A stretch of DNA of 38,522 bases, taken from the NCBI GenBank assembly GCA_026393695.1, contig JAPKZR010000290.1, positions 1 to 38,522 of the forward strand, read 5' to 3'. This document shows, piece after piece, positions 9,734 to 19,068 of this stretch (position 1 is its first letter; every line of letters starts with the position of its first letter). The translations under genes and the position numbers were made by a program. Origin of the DNA: Actinomycetota bacterium. Lineage in GTDB: Bacteria; Actinomycetota; Acidimicrobiia; Acidimicrobiales; Ilumatobacteraceae. The notes beneath the pieces are model-generated. The model was not told the DNA's origin and made no database searches. It saw only the letters and a list, made by a program, of their open reading frames with translations.

Positions 9734-11011
9734 TCAGACCAGCGCCGCAGCGCGTCGTCCGCTGCGCAGCGCGCCTTCCATAAACCCAGCGCACGCGTCG
9801 GTGTGCTCGCCTGCCAACACCATGCGGCCATATCGGCGCTGCATCAGCGGCCAGGCGCGCATGAACTCGTTGGGGCCGAAGGTGGCATAACAGCCGAGGC
9901 TGTAGCGATCGTTGGTCCAATCGGTTTGCACGCGCTCGCCTGACATCGCTTTGAACCCGGGGAACAGCCGGTCGGTTTCATCAATGACCCGGTTTGTCGT
10001 GTCTGGCAATGCGGCCAGGGCGGCCCCATCATGCGACGTGAGCAGAATCGTGAGCACACCGCTGTCGCCCGGCTGGTCTTCGCTGGTCTCCCACATCTGA
10101 CCCCACGCGCGTTCGGTGATGACCGTGCCATCGCACCCGTGGTCGTTCCAGACGCGACGTGTTGTCTGCACACTCACCTTGCCGCCGATGCCGTAGCTCA
10201 CAGCGGCAAGCTCGTGTGGCATGTCGGCCCACATCCGCCCGAGCACAGGCAACGGCACGGTGACGATGAGATGGTTAGCGCGCACGATGTCGCCGTTCAC
10301 GAAGAACACTTCGCCGGTGTCGGGATCGATGCGATCGACGGGCAACGAGAGGCGAACACGTTCGCCCAGTTTCGCTGCCAGTCCGTGGGCGAGCAGATCG
10401 TTACCGCCCTCAATGCGATACGCCTCGCGACCCTCGCCGGAACGAAGATGCAACGCCGTCATCCACCCAGCCATCAGCTGCGAAATCTCATCGGGCCCGA
10501 GCATGAATTCGCTGCGCACCTCGCGGCCCACGACCACCCGCGCCATTGGGCTCAGCTGCAACTCGTTCACAATGTCGCTCAACCGGAGCGCGTCGAGTTC
10601 GGCCGCGCCTGGACTCAGGTACGGATCATCAGCGTTCACGGCTGCGGCCAATGCCCCAATGGCTTCGTGCCAGCGCTCGAGTTCGCCCAGCAACGAGTGA
10701 TGCAACGCAAACGGAGCAGTACGGCCGCTGACATCCAGCCAACGCGTCTCATCGTTGTGACCGCTGCGCACGTCGGTGAGCCGCAGCCCAAGCTCAGTCA
10801 CAAGATCGAGCACAACGGCGTGGTCTGTGTCGATGAACTCGGCGCCGCGTTCGCACCACTGGCCGTTGTCGAACGCATGGCTCCACACTCGGCCACCAAC
10901 GCGATCGCGCGCTTCGACCACAACAACATCACGGCCTGCATCGACAAGATCGACACCGGCGCGCAGGCCCGCGAGGCCCGCGCCAATTACCAGAACATCA
11001 ACTTCGGTCAC
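9734..11011 (-). CDS. Flavin-containing amine oxidase / NAD(P)/FAD-dependent oxidoreductase
   Basis: MTEVDVLVIGAGLAGLRAGVDLVDAGRDVVVVEARDRVGGRVW (GxGxxG FAD motif) and C-terminal VLAGEHTDACAGFMEGALRSGRRAA. Confidence 0.88.
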   Translation of the reverse strand: MTEVDVLVIGAGLAGLRAGVDLVDAGRDVVVVEARDRVGGRVWSHAFDNGQWCERGAEFIDTDHAVVLDLVTELGLRLTDVRSGHNDETRWLDVSGRTAPFALHHSLLGELERWHEAIGALAAAVNADDPYLSPGAAELDALRLSDIVNELQLSPMARVVVGREVRSEFMLGPDEISQLMAGWMTALHLRSGEGREAYRIEGGNDLLAHGLAAKLGERVRLSLPVDRIDPDTGEVFFVNGDIVRANHLIVTVPLPVLGRMWADMPHELAAVSYGIGGKVSVQTTRRVWNDHGCDGTVITERAWGQMWETSEDQPGDSGVLTILLTSHDGAALAALPDTTNRVIDETDRLFPGFKAMSGERVQTDWTNDRYSLGCYATFGPNEFMRAWPLMQRRYGRMVLAGEHTDACAGFMEGALRSGRRAAALV

Positions 11012-11026
11012 TGCACAACTCGATTC

Positions 11027-11704
11027 TTAGAACAGCGTCGGTTGATCCGGCCGAACAACGCGCATGCCAGGCCATGGTACGAAGTTCTCCATGAACACCC
11101 AAGTGCGACGGTGAATTGCCGAGGGCCCATAGCCCTGCAGTGCCGTGCGGTGCAATGGGCACGGGTAGCCCTTGTTGGTATCGAAATGCCACTGCGGATA
11201 GTGCACGGCTTGCTCGCGCATGATTCGGTCGCGGGTGACCTTGGCAAGGATCGATGCGGCCGCTACCGAGAGGCAGATTGCATCGGCTTTCACGCGCATC
11301 TCTACGTGACGCACATGGGGTGCCACGAAGTTCCACTTGCCGTCGACCACTGCGGCATCGGCCGACACGCCAAGCGAATCGAGGGCCCGCTTCGCCGCCA
11401 ACTTTTGCGCGGCCGCCATGCCCAATTCATCGCACTCGACATGGCTCGCCGCACCAACAGCCCACGCATCGCACCAGCCTGCAACCCGATCAAAAATCTG
11501 CTCGCGGCCAGCCTCGGTAAGCATCTTCGAATCACGCACGCCATTCACACGCCGGTCACGTGGTAACACCGCAACACCAACCATGAGCGGACCGGCCCAC
11601 GAGCCACGACCAACTTCGTCGATGCCAACCACAATCTCGTGGCCGGCCTGCCATAACTCGCGCTCGATGTCGCGGGTGGGGGCTTTACTGCGACGAGCGG
11701 CCAT
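11027..11704 (-). CDS. rnhB: Ribonuclease HII
   Basis: VVGIDEVGRGSWAGPLMVGVAVL, DSKMLTEAGRE, ASILAKVTRDRIM. Confidence 0.92.
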   Translation of the reverse strand: MAARRSKAPTRDIERELWQAGHEIVVGIDEVGRGSWAGPLMVGVAVLPRDRRVNGVRDSKMLTEAGREQIFDRVAGWCDAWAVGAASHVECDELGMAAAQKLAAKRALDSLGVSADAAVVDGKWNFVAPHVRHVEMRVKADAICLSVAAASILAKVTRDRIMREQAVHYPQWHFDTNKGYPCPLHRTALQGYGPSAIHRRTWVFMENFVPWPGMRVVRPDQPTLF

Positions 11705-11710
11705 CGGGCG

Positions 11711-12724
11711 TTACTGCAGCACGATCTGAGCGTCGCCCGCGATGACGGTGCCGATGGTGACAAACCCGGCAGCAACCAGATCGGCCTCAGCCGAAGCGCT
11801 CACTGCTGCGAGCAGCCCGCCCGACGTTTGTGGGTCGTAGCCAATTGCCACTTGCGCATCGGTGAGATCGGCCGACGCACTCACGTGATGCTGCACATGC
11901 TCACGATTGCGGGGGTCGCCGCCGGTGCGTACGCCACGAGCCAAGGCATCGACCACACCCGAGTACATCGGCAGTCGGTTGTAGTCGTACGCAAACACTG
12001 CGCCAGCGCGCTCGGCCATCTCCCACGAGTGGCCGAACAATCCGAAGCCGGTGACATCGGTAACCGCGTGCACTGCAGCGCCCTCGGCCTGCAATGCCTC
12101 GGATGCCAAACGGTTGAGTCGACGCATGCCCGCAATGGCCTCGGCCTTGTCGGCATCGCTGCCTCCTGCCAATGCAATTGCTGTGCCGAGCGGCTTCGAG
12201 ATCATCAAGATGTCGCCAACCAACGCGCCCTCTTTGCGGAAGATGCGATCGGGGTGAACCAAGCCCTGCACCGCGAGTCCGAAGATGGGCTCAGGGTTGC
12301 GGATGGTGTGCCCGCCGGCAATGGCGCCACCTGCTTCGGCAACCACTGCGGCCGCCGCGTCGAAGATGGCAACGATGGCTTCGCGAGGGAAGTGCTCGGG
12401 GAACGCAGCCACATTGACGGCAACCGTGACGCGACCACCCATCGCGAACACGTCGCTGCACGCGTTGGCCGCAGCGATAGCGCCGAAGTCAGACGGATGG
12501 TCGACAAGCGGAGGAAAGAAGTCGGTGGTGCTGACCATCGCGAGGTCGTCGCTGATCTTGTACACGGCCGCATCGTCGAACGGAGCAAGTCCAACAATGA
12601 GCGCCGGATCTGATGCTGCGGGAAAGTCTTGCACCAGGCTCGAGAGCAACGAGGCTCCCCACTTGGCTGCGCAGCCTCCGCAAGAAGTCCACTCGGTGAG
12701 GCGCATATTGTCGATGTCAGTCAC
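11711..12724 (-). CDS. selD: Selenide, water dikinase (selenophosphate synthetase), Cys form
   Basis: LTEWTSCGGCAAKWGASLL (catalytic Cys/Lys region), DDAAVY, ANACSDVFAMGG, GGHTIRNPEPIFGLAVQG. GTG start at 12724 or ATG at 12706; the track start at 12886 lies inside the divergent MOSC gene. Confidence 0.9.
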   Translation of the reverse strand: MTDIDNMRLTEWTSCGGCAAKWGASLLSSLVQDFPAASDPALIVGLAPFDDAAVYKISDDLAMVSTTDFFPPLVDHPSDFGAIAAANACSDVFAMGGRVTVAVNVAAFPEHFPREAIVAIFDAAAAVVAEAGGAIAGGHTIRNPEPIFGLAVQGLVHPDRIFRKEGALVGDILMISKPLGTAIALAGGSDADKAEAIAGMRRLNRLASEALQAEGAAVHAVTDVTGFGLFGHSWEMAERAGAVFAYDYNRLPMYSGVVDALARGVRTGGDPRNREHVQHHVSASADLTDAQVAIGYDPQTSGGLLAAVSASAEADLVAAGFVTIGTVIAGDAQIVLQ

Positions 12725-12748
12725 GCGGCACAGCCTACGGTGAGAGCC

Positions 12749-13519
12749 ATGATCAGCCTCGGCCCCTACGAGTTCACCCAGACCGACGCCCTCCGAACGC
12801 TTGGCAACCTCGGCGACCTGTGGCTCACGATGATGCAGGGCCGCAGAAGCGCCGCCGCAGACGCTCTTGAGCAGAACCTCATTCACTCAATCACCGAAGC
12901 GATGGGCACCGCGCCAAACGCTTCGCTCAGCGAACTCGGAACCCTTGGCGCGCAAACACTGGGCGACTCCCCCGCACTCGAAGGAATCTTGGCAAGCGTG
13001 TGGTCTACGTTGGCCGCGGCCTCGCAGGCGTTGCGCGCCGACGGGCAGATGCCAGCCACAGCTACCGGCACGGTGACCCAACTCAGCTCGTCGAAAGGCG
13101 GAGTTCCGAAGTTGGCTCTTGAGTCGGTCGACGTTTCGTTTCGCGGCGTCGTCGGCGACATGCAAAAGTCTCGCAATCACCACGGGCGACCGTGGCAAGC
13201 GTTGTGCATCTATAGCGACGAAGTCATCAACCAGTTCCGCACCGACGGCCACCCAATTGAGCGCGGATCATCCGGAGAAAACATCACCACGTCGGGTCTC
13301 GATTGGGTCGACATCCGGCCCGGGGTACGGCTGCGCATCGGCACTGTGCTGGCCGATGTTCAGGCCTACGCAACCCCGTGCAAACACAACGCGCAATGGT
13401 TCAGCGACGGCGACTTCAACCGCATGAATTATCTGCGCGGTGCAGCGAGCCGGGTGTATGCAACCGTCATCGAACCAGGGCGTATTGTCACCGGCGATGC
13501 AGTGATTCTCGAGCCGTGA
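12749..13519 (+). CDS. MOSC-domain protein with about 110-residue N-terminal extension
   Basis: VDVSFRGVVGDMQKSRNHHGRPWQALCIYSDEVINQF...ERGSSGENITTSGLDW...YATPCKHNAQWF...GRIVTGDAVILEP, typical of MOSC/YiiM-like proteins. Confidence 0.82.
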   Translation: MISLGPYEFTQTDALRTLGNLGDLWLTMMQGRRSAAADALEQNLIHSITEAMGTAPNASLSELGTLGAQTLGDSPALEGILASVWSTLAAASQALRADGQMPATATGTVTQLSSSKGGVPKLALESVDVSFRGVVGDMQKSRNHHGRPWQALCIYSDEVINQFRTDGHPIERGSSGENITTSGLDWVDIRPGVRLRIGTVLADVQAYATPCKHNAQWFSDGDFNRMNYLRGAASRVYATVIEPGRIVTGDAVILEP

Positions 13520-13529
13520 TGAGCGCCAC

Positions 13530-14393
13530 TCAAAACGTGTAACGCACGTACTCGTTCTCGCATGGAGAACCAAGCAACATCAAGGCGCTGGGTGGCGCAC
13601 CAACCGGCAACTCAGCGATGATCGACGATGTCGTGACCTCGATGCCATCGACATGCATGCACACGCTCCATCCGGGCTCGACACATGAGTCGTGTGAGCG
13701 CAGGTGAGCTTCGATCGCGGTGCGCGTGACGGGCAGCTGGGCGAGCATCGCACGCGATGCGTTGAGGCGAGGATCGATGAGCCGCTCTACGGGTTGCTGA
13801 GGATGACGATGCGCTGCGTCGAACGATGCAATACATGTGCGGTTTGAGATTGCTGCGACATCGGCAACCTGTTCGGCCTGCCATTGGTTGCCGCTGGTCT
13901 CAAGGATCCACGCATCGATTGGATCGGCGATGAGAAAGCTCGACCAGTAGGGCCGGTCTTTGCCGATGAGCGCCACATCGTGGCCCGTGCCGCCCTGCCC
14001 GTAACGCTCGAGCAACGTCGTCATCACCTGCACCGCATCGCGCGCGGTTGCCGCCCGCTCTAGGCCGAGCCGCACAAGGTCCATGCCGATCAGCGCGGTG
14101 GGCGCGCTGCGCGGATCGAGCGTTGTGTAGATGGCTTCATTGCCGATCGCCACACCCGCTTCGTTGACTCCTTGCTCGGCACCCCAACACCAACTCGGCC
14201 GACAGATGACGCTGCGGATGGTGGCTCCGGCCGAGCCTTCGATGGTGATGTGAGTGGCCTGAGTGAAGGCTTCGATACGCGGCATCGACCACTCGATGAC
14301 CTGAGACTCTTGCGGCGGACGATCGCTGTTCTTGGCGAACAAGGTGACGCCGTTGGCCGCAGCCGAGGCAAGGGCGACGAGCGTGTCACACAC
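13530..14393 (-). CDS. Secernin-like / C69-family Ntn hydrolase
   Basis: From GTG at 14393: (V)CDTLVALASAAANGVTLFAKNSDRPPQESQVIEW...WGAEQGVNEAGVAIGNEAIYT; near-N-terminal Cys nucleophile. The longer track ORF runs into the upstream gene. Confidence 0.8.
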   Translation of the reverse strand: MCDTLVALASAAANGVTLFAKNSDRPPQESQVIEWSMPRIEAFTQATHITIEGSAGATIRSVICRPSWCWGAEQGVNEAGVAIGNEAIYTTLDPRSAPTALIGMDLVRLGLERAATARDAVQVMTTLLERYGQGGTGHDVALIGKDRPYWSSFLIADPIDAWILETSGNQWQAEQVADVAAISNRTCIASFDAAHRHPQQPVERLIDPRLNASRAMLAQLPVTRTAIEAHLRSHDSCVEPGWSVCMHVDGIEVTTSSIIAELPVGAPPSALMLLGSPCENEYVRYTF

Positions 14394-14395
14394 GA

Positions 14396-15637
14396 CTAGT
14401 TGAACGAAATGTCGGCGCCAGGATCGACAACCACGGCACTCGGCACAACGATTGTCTCTGCGCCCGGTGGAGCAGGCCACAACGCTTCGCCAGAGGCTTC
14501 GGTGCTCGACCAGTCGGGCGCTACGGCTGGCGCTATGAGACGAACCGGTGCGCCATCGGTCTGCCACAAGACAGCGGGGCGGTCGCCGTGCCAACGCACT
14601 GCAAACGACACCGTCGTTTCGGGACCAACCGCAAGATCGTGGACTTCGAAGTTGAGGCCGAGCCATGCCTTGGGCATGCCGCCAGCCATCAGCTCGGCCA
14701 CGCCTGCACCAGCGGCGCGGGCAACGCGTTGCTCAAGCCAGCCGAGCATGCGTGAATCGTCGGTGTCGGCCGGCAACGAACCCGGCAAGGCGGCAGCGGC
14801 TGATGACCGCATCCGCGAGACATCGCGCACGGCACGGGTTTCGCCGGCCCGATGCAACACAACCGCTGCGGCGTCGAGCGCTGCGGCAACATCCCACGCG
14901 TGATCGAGGCGAGCCACAACAGCCACCGCGTCGGCGATGTCGGGGACCCACGGATCGGCGCGCTCGCCAAGTCGAACGAGCTGTCCGACGTCGATCAGGA
15001 ACGCAACGGCGTCGTCGCTTGGCTCGGCTGGGCCATTGAGCGCAAGCTCGGTGCGCAGTCGAGCGATCTCGGCCATCACTGATTCTTCGGGCAACTCGAG
15101 ACGGCCAGCGCGATCGAGAATCGAGGTCCATCCACGCGTAACTTGCTCGACCGACGACAACCCATCGGGCAACAACGTGGGGGATGCCGTCGCGCCGCCA
15201 GCGTGCGCTAACGCAACACGAATGGTGGAGTGATGACCCACCGGAAACACGACCGAGCCTTCGGGCAGTTCGATGCCCTCAATTGGCACATTCGTTGGCG
15301 GCCGCACCGACAAGATGTCGTTGCGGCTGAATGCCACTGCGAACGGAAGGGTCGACTCGTTTTCGATCTCGATGACCGTGTAGCCGCCACCATCGGCAAC
15401 GCACCACACGCGCTGCACTGCGTCGCCCGAGGGCACCCGTAAACGCGTTTCAAAAATGGGAGCGTTGTCGATACGACGCTGGCGAACAGCCGCCTCTTGC
15501 GATGGCACATGCCAACGATCGTCGGCAGCGATGAACCAATCGAGTGACGGTTCATCGCCGTTACCCCACGGCTGAATGACGCCAGCAGCGCTGACAGTGG
15601 CGCGCCAATGGCGGCCCAAGACACCAATTGTGTTCAT
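14396..15637 (-). CDS. Conserved-looking protein of unknown function
   Basis: 413-aa ORF MNTIGVLGRHWRATVSAAGVIQPWGNGDEPSLDWFIAADDRW..., tightly packed between gpsA and the secernin gene. Confidence 0.7.
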   Translation of the reverse strand: MNTIGVLGRHWRATVSAAGVIQPWGNGDEPSLDWFIAADDRWHVPSQEAAVRQRRIDNAPIFETRLRVPSGDAVQRVWCVADGGGYTVIEIENESTLPFAVAFSRNDILSVRPPTNVPIEGIELPEGSVVFPVGHHSTIRVALAHAGGATASPTLLPDGLSSVEQVTRGWTSILDRAGRLELPEESVMAEIARLRTELALNGPAEPSDDAVAFLIDVGQLVRLGERADPWVPDIADAVAVVARLDHAWDVAAALDAAAVVLHRAGETRAVRDVSRMRSSAAAALPGSLPADTDDSRMLGWLEQRVARAAGAGVAELMAGGMPKAWLGLNFEVHDLAVGPETTVSFAVRWHGDRPAVLWQTDGAPVRLIAPAVAPDWSSTEASGEALWPAPPGAETIVVPSAVVVDPGADISFN

Positions 15638-15643
15638 CTCGAT

Positions 15644-16639
15644 CTAACCGATCTCGCTCTTAATGCTGCGTTGCATGAGCAAAGTCATGGCGTCTTTGGC
15701 TGACCGGCCGTGATGACACACGGCGACGACCTGTTCGGTAATCGGCATCTCCACACCGTATCGGCGAGCAAGCTCCAACACCGAAGACGAACTCTTCACT
15801 CCTTCGGCAACCATGCTCATGCCCGCAAGGATCGAGTCGATGCTGCGCCCTTGGCCGAGCTGCAGGCCAACGGTGTTGTTGCGGCTCTGCTTCGATGAAC
15901 ACGTAGCGACGAGGTCACCGATGCCCGCCAGGCCAGCAAACGTGAGTGCGTTTCCGCCAAGCGCCAATCCGAGGCGGCTCATTTCGGCAAGACCGCGGGT
16001 GATGATGGTGGCACGGCTGTTCTCGCCGAAGCCCATGCCCTCGGCCATGCCGGCGGCAATCGCAATGATGTTCTTGACCACACCACTGACCTCGCATCCC
16101 ACGACGTCGGGGTTGGTGTAGATGAGCAGGCTGGGTCGGGTGAAGATGCGCTGCAGTTCATGCGCGATCGTTTCGTCATCAATGGCCACAACGCTCGCCG
16201 CTGGTTGTCCGGCCAAGATCTCTTTCGCCAAGTTGGGTCCCGCGAGCACCGCTACCGGATGGCCTGGCATCTCCTCGGCGGTCACCTCGCTCATCCGCTT
16301 CAACGAATCGCGCTCGACCCCTTTCACCAAGCTGACCACCGGCACCCACGGCCGCAGGTATGGCGCCGCCTCAGCGGCCACCGCCCGATAGCCGTGCGAC
16401 GGCACCGCCATCACGAGAACGTCGGCGGCACTCACCGCCTCGCGCAAATCGCTCGTGGCACGAAGACTTTCGGGCAGCGAGAATCCTGGCAAGTAGTCGC
16501 AGTTCTCGTGCGTGCTGTTGATTGCGTCGGCGAGGTCGCCACGACGAGACCACAACGTTGTTGATGTGTTCTCGGCCGCAAGCGCGGCCACCGTGGTTCC
16601 CCACGAACCAGCACCGATAACCGCAACGTTGATCCTCAT
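15644..16639 (-). CDS. gpsA: NAD(P)H-dependent glycerol-3-phosphate dehydrogenase
   Basis: MRINVAVIGAGSWGTTVAALAAENTSTTLWSR...PNLAKEILAGQPAASVVA...VVGCEVSGVVKNIIAIAAGMAEGMGFGENSRATIITRGLAEM. Start taken at 16639. Confidence 0.93.
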   Translation of the reverse strand: MRINVAVIGAGSWGTTVAALAAENTSTTLWSRRGDLADAINSTHENCDYLPGFSLPESLRATSDLREAVSAADVLVMAVPSHGYRAVAAEAAPYLRPWVPVVSLVKGVERDSLKRMSEVTAEEMPGHPVAVLAGPNLAKEILAGQPAASVVAIDDETIAHELQRIFTRPSLLIYTNPDVVGCEVSGVVKNIIAIAAGMAEGMGFGENSRATIITRGLAEMSRLGLALGGNALTFAGLAGIGDLVATCSSKQSRNNTVGLQLGQGRSIDSILAGMSMVAEGVKSSSSVLELARRYGVEMPITEQVVAVCHHGRSAKDAMTLLMQRSIKSEIG

Positions 16640-16671
16640 CGCCCTAGCGTAGGCGCTCGGGGTGCTGCGAG

Positions 16672-17778
16672 TTAGCCCAGAATGTCGAGCAACGGCCGCA
16701 GATCGAGACGCTCGGCAGCGGGTAAGCACAACGTGACAGCCTCTTGCTGCAGTCGCCGCCAGTATTCGGGCTGGAAGAAGTTGTCGCCTTCGCGCACCAC
16801 GTAGTTCAAGATGAAGAACCTGTACACCTCACGCATGAACAGCAGTTCGTTTTCGTTGAGCGGGTAAATGCGGTGGTACGCCGTCAAGAACTTCCTGAAA
16901 CGCGGCTCGAGCAAGGTGTGCGGCGAGTACGAAAACACCGTGCGGTCGCCCGTGGCGCTCGACACCCGCGACAAAAAATAGAAGTCGAGTAGCCGCGGCT
17001 CAATGCGAAACCAGTCGTAGTCCCAGCGGCTGAACAAACGAATCTGCTGTTGATCCATCGACACTGAAAAGTTGCCGAGGTTCCAATCGATGAGCACCGG
17101 AATCTTCGACCAGTCGTCGTAGCCGAAGCGATCGAGTTGCTCGAGAAACTCGTGACACTGCCGGCGCAGGTACTGCTTCTGCTCGGCGTTGTATTGAAAC
17201 TTGAGCGACGAATGTTTGTCGGATAACAGGTCGAGCAGATGAATCGCATCGGACTTGATCGACTTCGAGGTGAGCGGAATGCGCCGGGCGACATCGGCAC
17301 AGTCGCGGTGCAGCAATGCCATCTCTTCGCCGAGCTCGCCGATCTGAGCATCGGACAGCACCCGCGGCAACGACTGATCCACCGCTACGTCTTGATAGAA
17401 CGCCGTCCACAGCTGGCCGTTGTAGTGAGTAAACACGCGAGGGGGTCGAGCGCGCCGCGAAGGGCCACCGGGCAGCTGGTCGCGCTCGACGAAGACGTCG
17501 GCAAGCAGGCCAGCCCAACGAGTGTCCTGCAGCAGTTCACGGGATCGATGAATTCGATCGTGGTCTTCGCGGAACAAGTAGTACGAGCCGTACGAAGACA
17601 CCTTGGCGATGGCACTACCGCCGTCGTCGAGGTGCAGTCGGTACACGTGGTTGGTTGACACCTTGGCGCTGACCTCGACCACCGACGTGATGACCCGGGG
17701 ATCTCCGTAGGCACGCCACGCATCGCGCACCTCGCCGTCGTAGCTGGCTGAGTGATCCTCACGCGCCTGGGTCGTCAT
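16672..17778 (-). CDS. Phosphotransferase / APH-like kinase family protein
   Basis: SAIAKVSSYGSYYLFRED...LLHRDC...VLIDWNLGNFSVS...WDYDWFRIEPRLLDFYFL (kinase-like catalytic HRD/DxxxxN and metal-binding D patterns). Confidence 0.7.
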   Translation of the reverse strand: MTTQAREDHSASYDGEVRDAWRAYGDPRVITSVVEVSAKVSTNHVYRLHLDDGGSAIAKVSSYGSYYLFREDHDRIHRSRELLQDTRWAGLLADVFVERDQLPGGPSRRARPPRVFTHYNGQLWTAFYQDVAVDQSLPRVLSDAQIGELGEEMALLHRDCADVARRIPLTSKSIKSDAIHLLDLLSDKHSSLKFQYNAEQKQYLRRQCHEFLEQLDRFGYDDWSKIPVLIDWNLGNFSVSMDQQQIRLFSRWDYDWFRIEPRLLDFYFLSRVSSATGDRTVFSYSPHTLLEPRFRKFLTAYHRIYPLNENELLFMREVYRFFILNYVVREGDNFFQPEYWRRLQQEAVTLCLPAAERLDLRPLLDILG

Positions 17779-17834
17779 CGCCGCAGCCTAGAACGCTGCG
17801 TAACCCTGTAACACCCATTGGTCATCATCACTCC

Positions 17835-18068
17835 ATGAGCACGATCGCAAACACGCCAGAACTCGCCAGCACACTGGGCGCTGCCGAACAACTTTCGCTT
17901 CTCAGCACCTCGGCACCGGTGCCCCTGCAGTTTCGCCTCAGCGAGCAGACGCGCGTGTCGGGCCTCGCCCACGTGTCGGCGCTACGAGCACAGCTCGCAG
18001 CGCAGGCCGCAGCCCGCGCAACGAACACCACCCCCGAGCGTCGCTCGTCGCGTCAGATCGCAGCCTGA
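17835..18068 (+). CDS. Small protein of unknown function (77 aa)
   Basis: ATG ORF in the gap between the kinase gene start and the LLM gene end; not antisense to any recognised gene; weak RBS. Confidence 0.4.
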   Translation: MSTIANTPELASTLGAAEQLSLLSTSAPVPLQFRLSEQTRVSGLAHVSALRAQLAAQAAARATNTTPERRSSRQIAA

Positions 18069-18075
18069 CCCGCGG

Positions 18076-19068
18076 TTACGCGCCGGCGGTGGGTGCCAGA
18101 TCGCGCACTGCCTGCCAGTGCTTCAATTCTGGGTCAAGACCCAGAATTGCCAACGACGTAGTGGTCACGCCGTTGTCGAAATAGGCCTGAATCTTGGCAC
18201 GGCATTCGGCTGGCGAACCATGCACGATGATGTCGTCTACCAACTGATCCGGAATGGCAGCCAAGGCCGCCTTGCGGTCGCCGGCTTTCCATGCGTCCCA
18301 CATTGGTTGCAGCATTTCGCCGCGGCCGAGCCACTCATGGAATGCGGCATACACGGGCACGTTGAGATAAGCCGCAATCGCGAACTTTCCCGCAGCGCGC
18401 ACCACATCAGCGTTCTCGCTGGGGCACACAAAGATGCGACACACAATCTCTTTTTGCTCGCCACCGGCAGCATCGTTCACTACGGCGGCCACCTTGGTCA
18501 CGTCTTGCGCCGACAGCCAGTTAATGATCGCGCCATCGGCCTCGCGCGCCGCAAGTTTCAACATGCCTTCGCGCAGCGCCGCCACCAGAATCTGTGGCTG
18601 CTGCTCTGGGCGCACGCCCAAACGAAACCCATCGACCTTGAACGTGTCGTATTGCTTCGACACCTTTTCGCCGCTGAGCGCATCTTTCAAAAAGCGAACG
18701 ACATCGCGTACCTTCTTGTACGGCTCTACAAACGGCACACCGTTCCATCGCTCGACAATCACATTGCTGCTCGAGCCAATACCAATCGCAAATCGACCAG
18801 GCGCCGCGTCGGCCATGCTGGCCACACTCTGCGCAAAGCACGCCGGCGAACGCGTGTAGGCAGGCACGATTGCGGTGCCCAGACGAAGGCGGGGCTCCCA
18901 CGCTGCGGCCATCGCCAGAGGCGTAAAGGCATCGGCGCCATCGCTCTCGGCCGACCAGATGTCGGTGTACCCCAGATCGGCGAGTTCGCTGAGCTTTTCG
19001 CGGTGGCTATGCAACGGTCCCGGCAACGGCACGGTCATCCCCGGACGCTTTGGAAGTGGTGTGCTCAT
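18076..19068 (-). CDS. LLM-class (likely F420-dependent) flavin oxidoreductase
   Basis: LGYTDIWSAESDGADAFTPLAMAAAWEPRLRLGTAIVPAYTRSPACFAQSVASMADAAPGRFAIGIGSSSNVIVERWNG. Confidence 0.88.
   Translation of the reverse strand: MSTPLPKRPGMTVPLPGPLHSHREKLSELADLGYTDIWSAESDGADAFTPLAMAAAWEPRLRLGTAIVPAYTRSPACFAQSVASMADAAPGRFAIGIGSSSNVIVERWNGVPFVEPYKKVRDVVRFLKDALSGEKVSKQYDTFKVDGFRLGVRPEQQPQILVAALREGMLKLAAREADGAIINWLSAQDVTKVAAVVNDAAGGEQKEIVCRIFVCPSENADVVRAAGKFAIAAYLNVPVYAAFHEWLGRGEMLQPMWDAWKAGDRKAALAAIPDQLVDDIIVHGSPAECRAKIQAYFDNGVTTTSLAILGLDPELKHWQAVRDLAPTAGA
18124..18149. repeat. Perfect 12-bp inverted repeat with 2-nt spacer inside the LLM oxidoreductase 3' region
   Basis: CAATTCTGGGTC-AA-GACCCAGAATTG read directly. 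Confidence 0.9.

Noticed and set aside
10031-11566. 511-aa plus-strand ORF
   Set aside because: Antisense to the amine oxidase and rnhB genes; shadow ORF.
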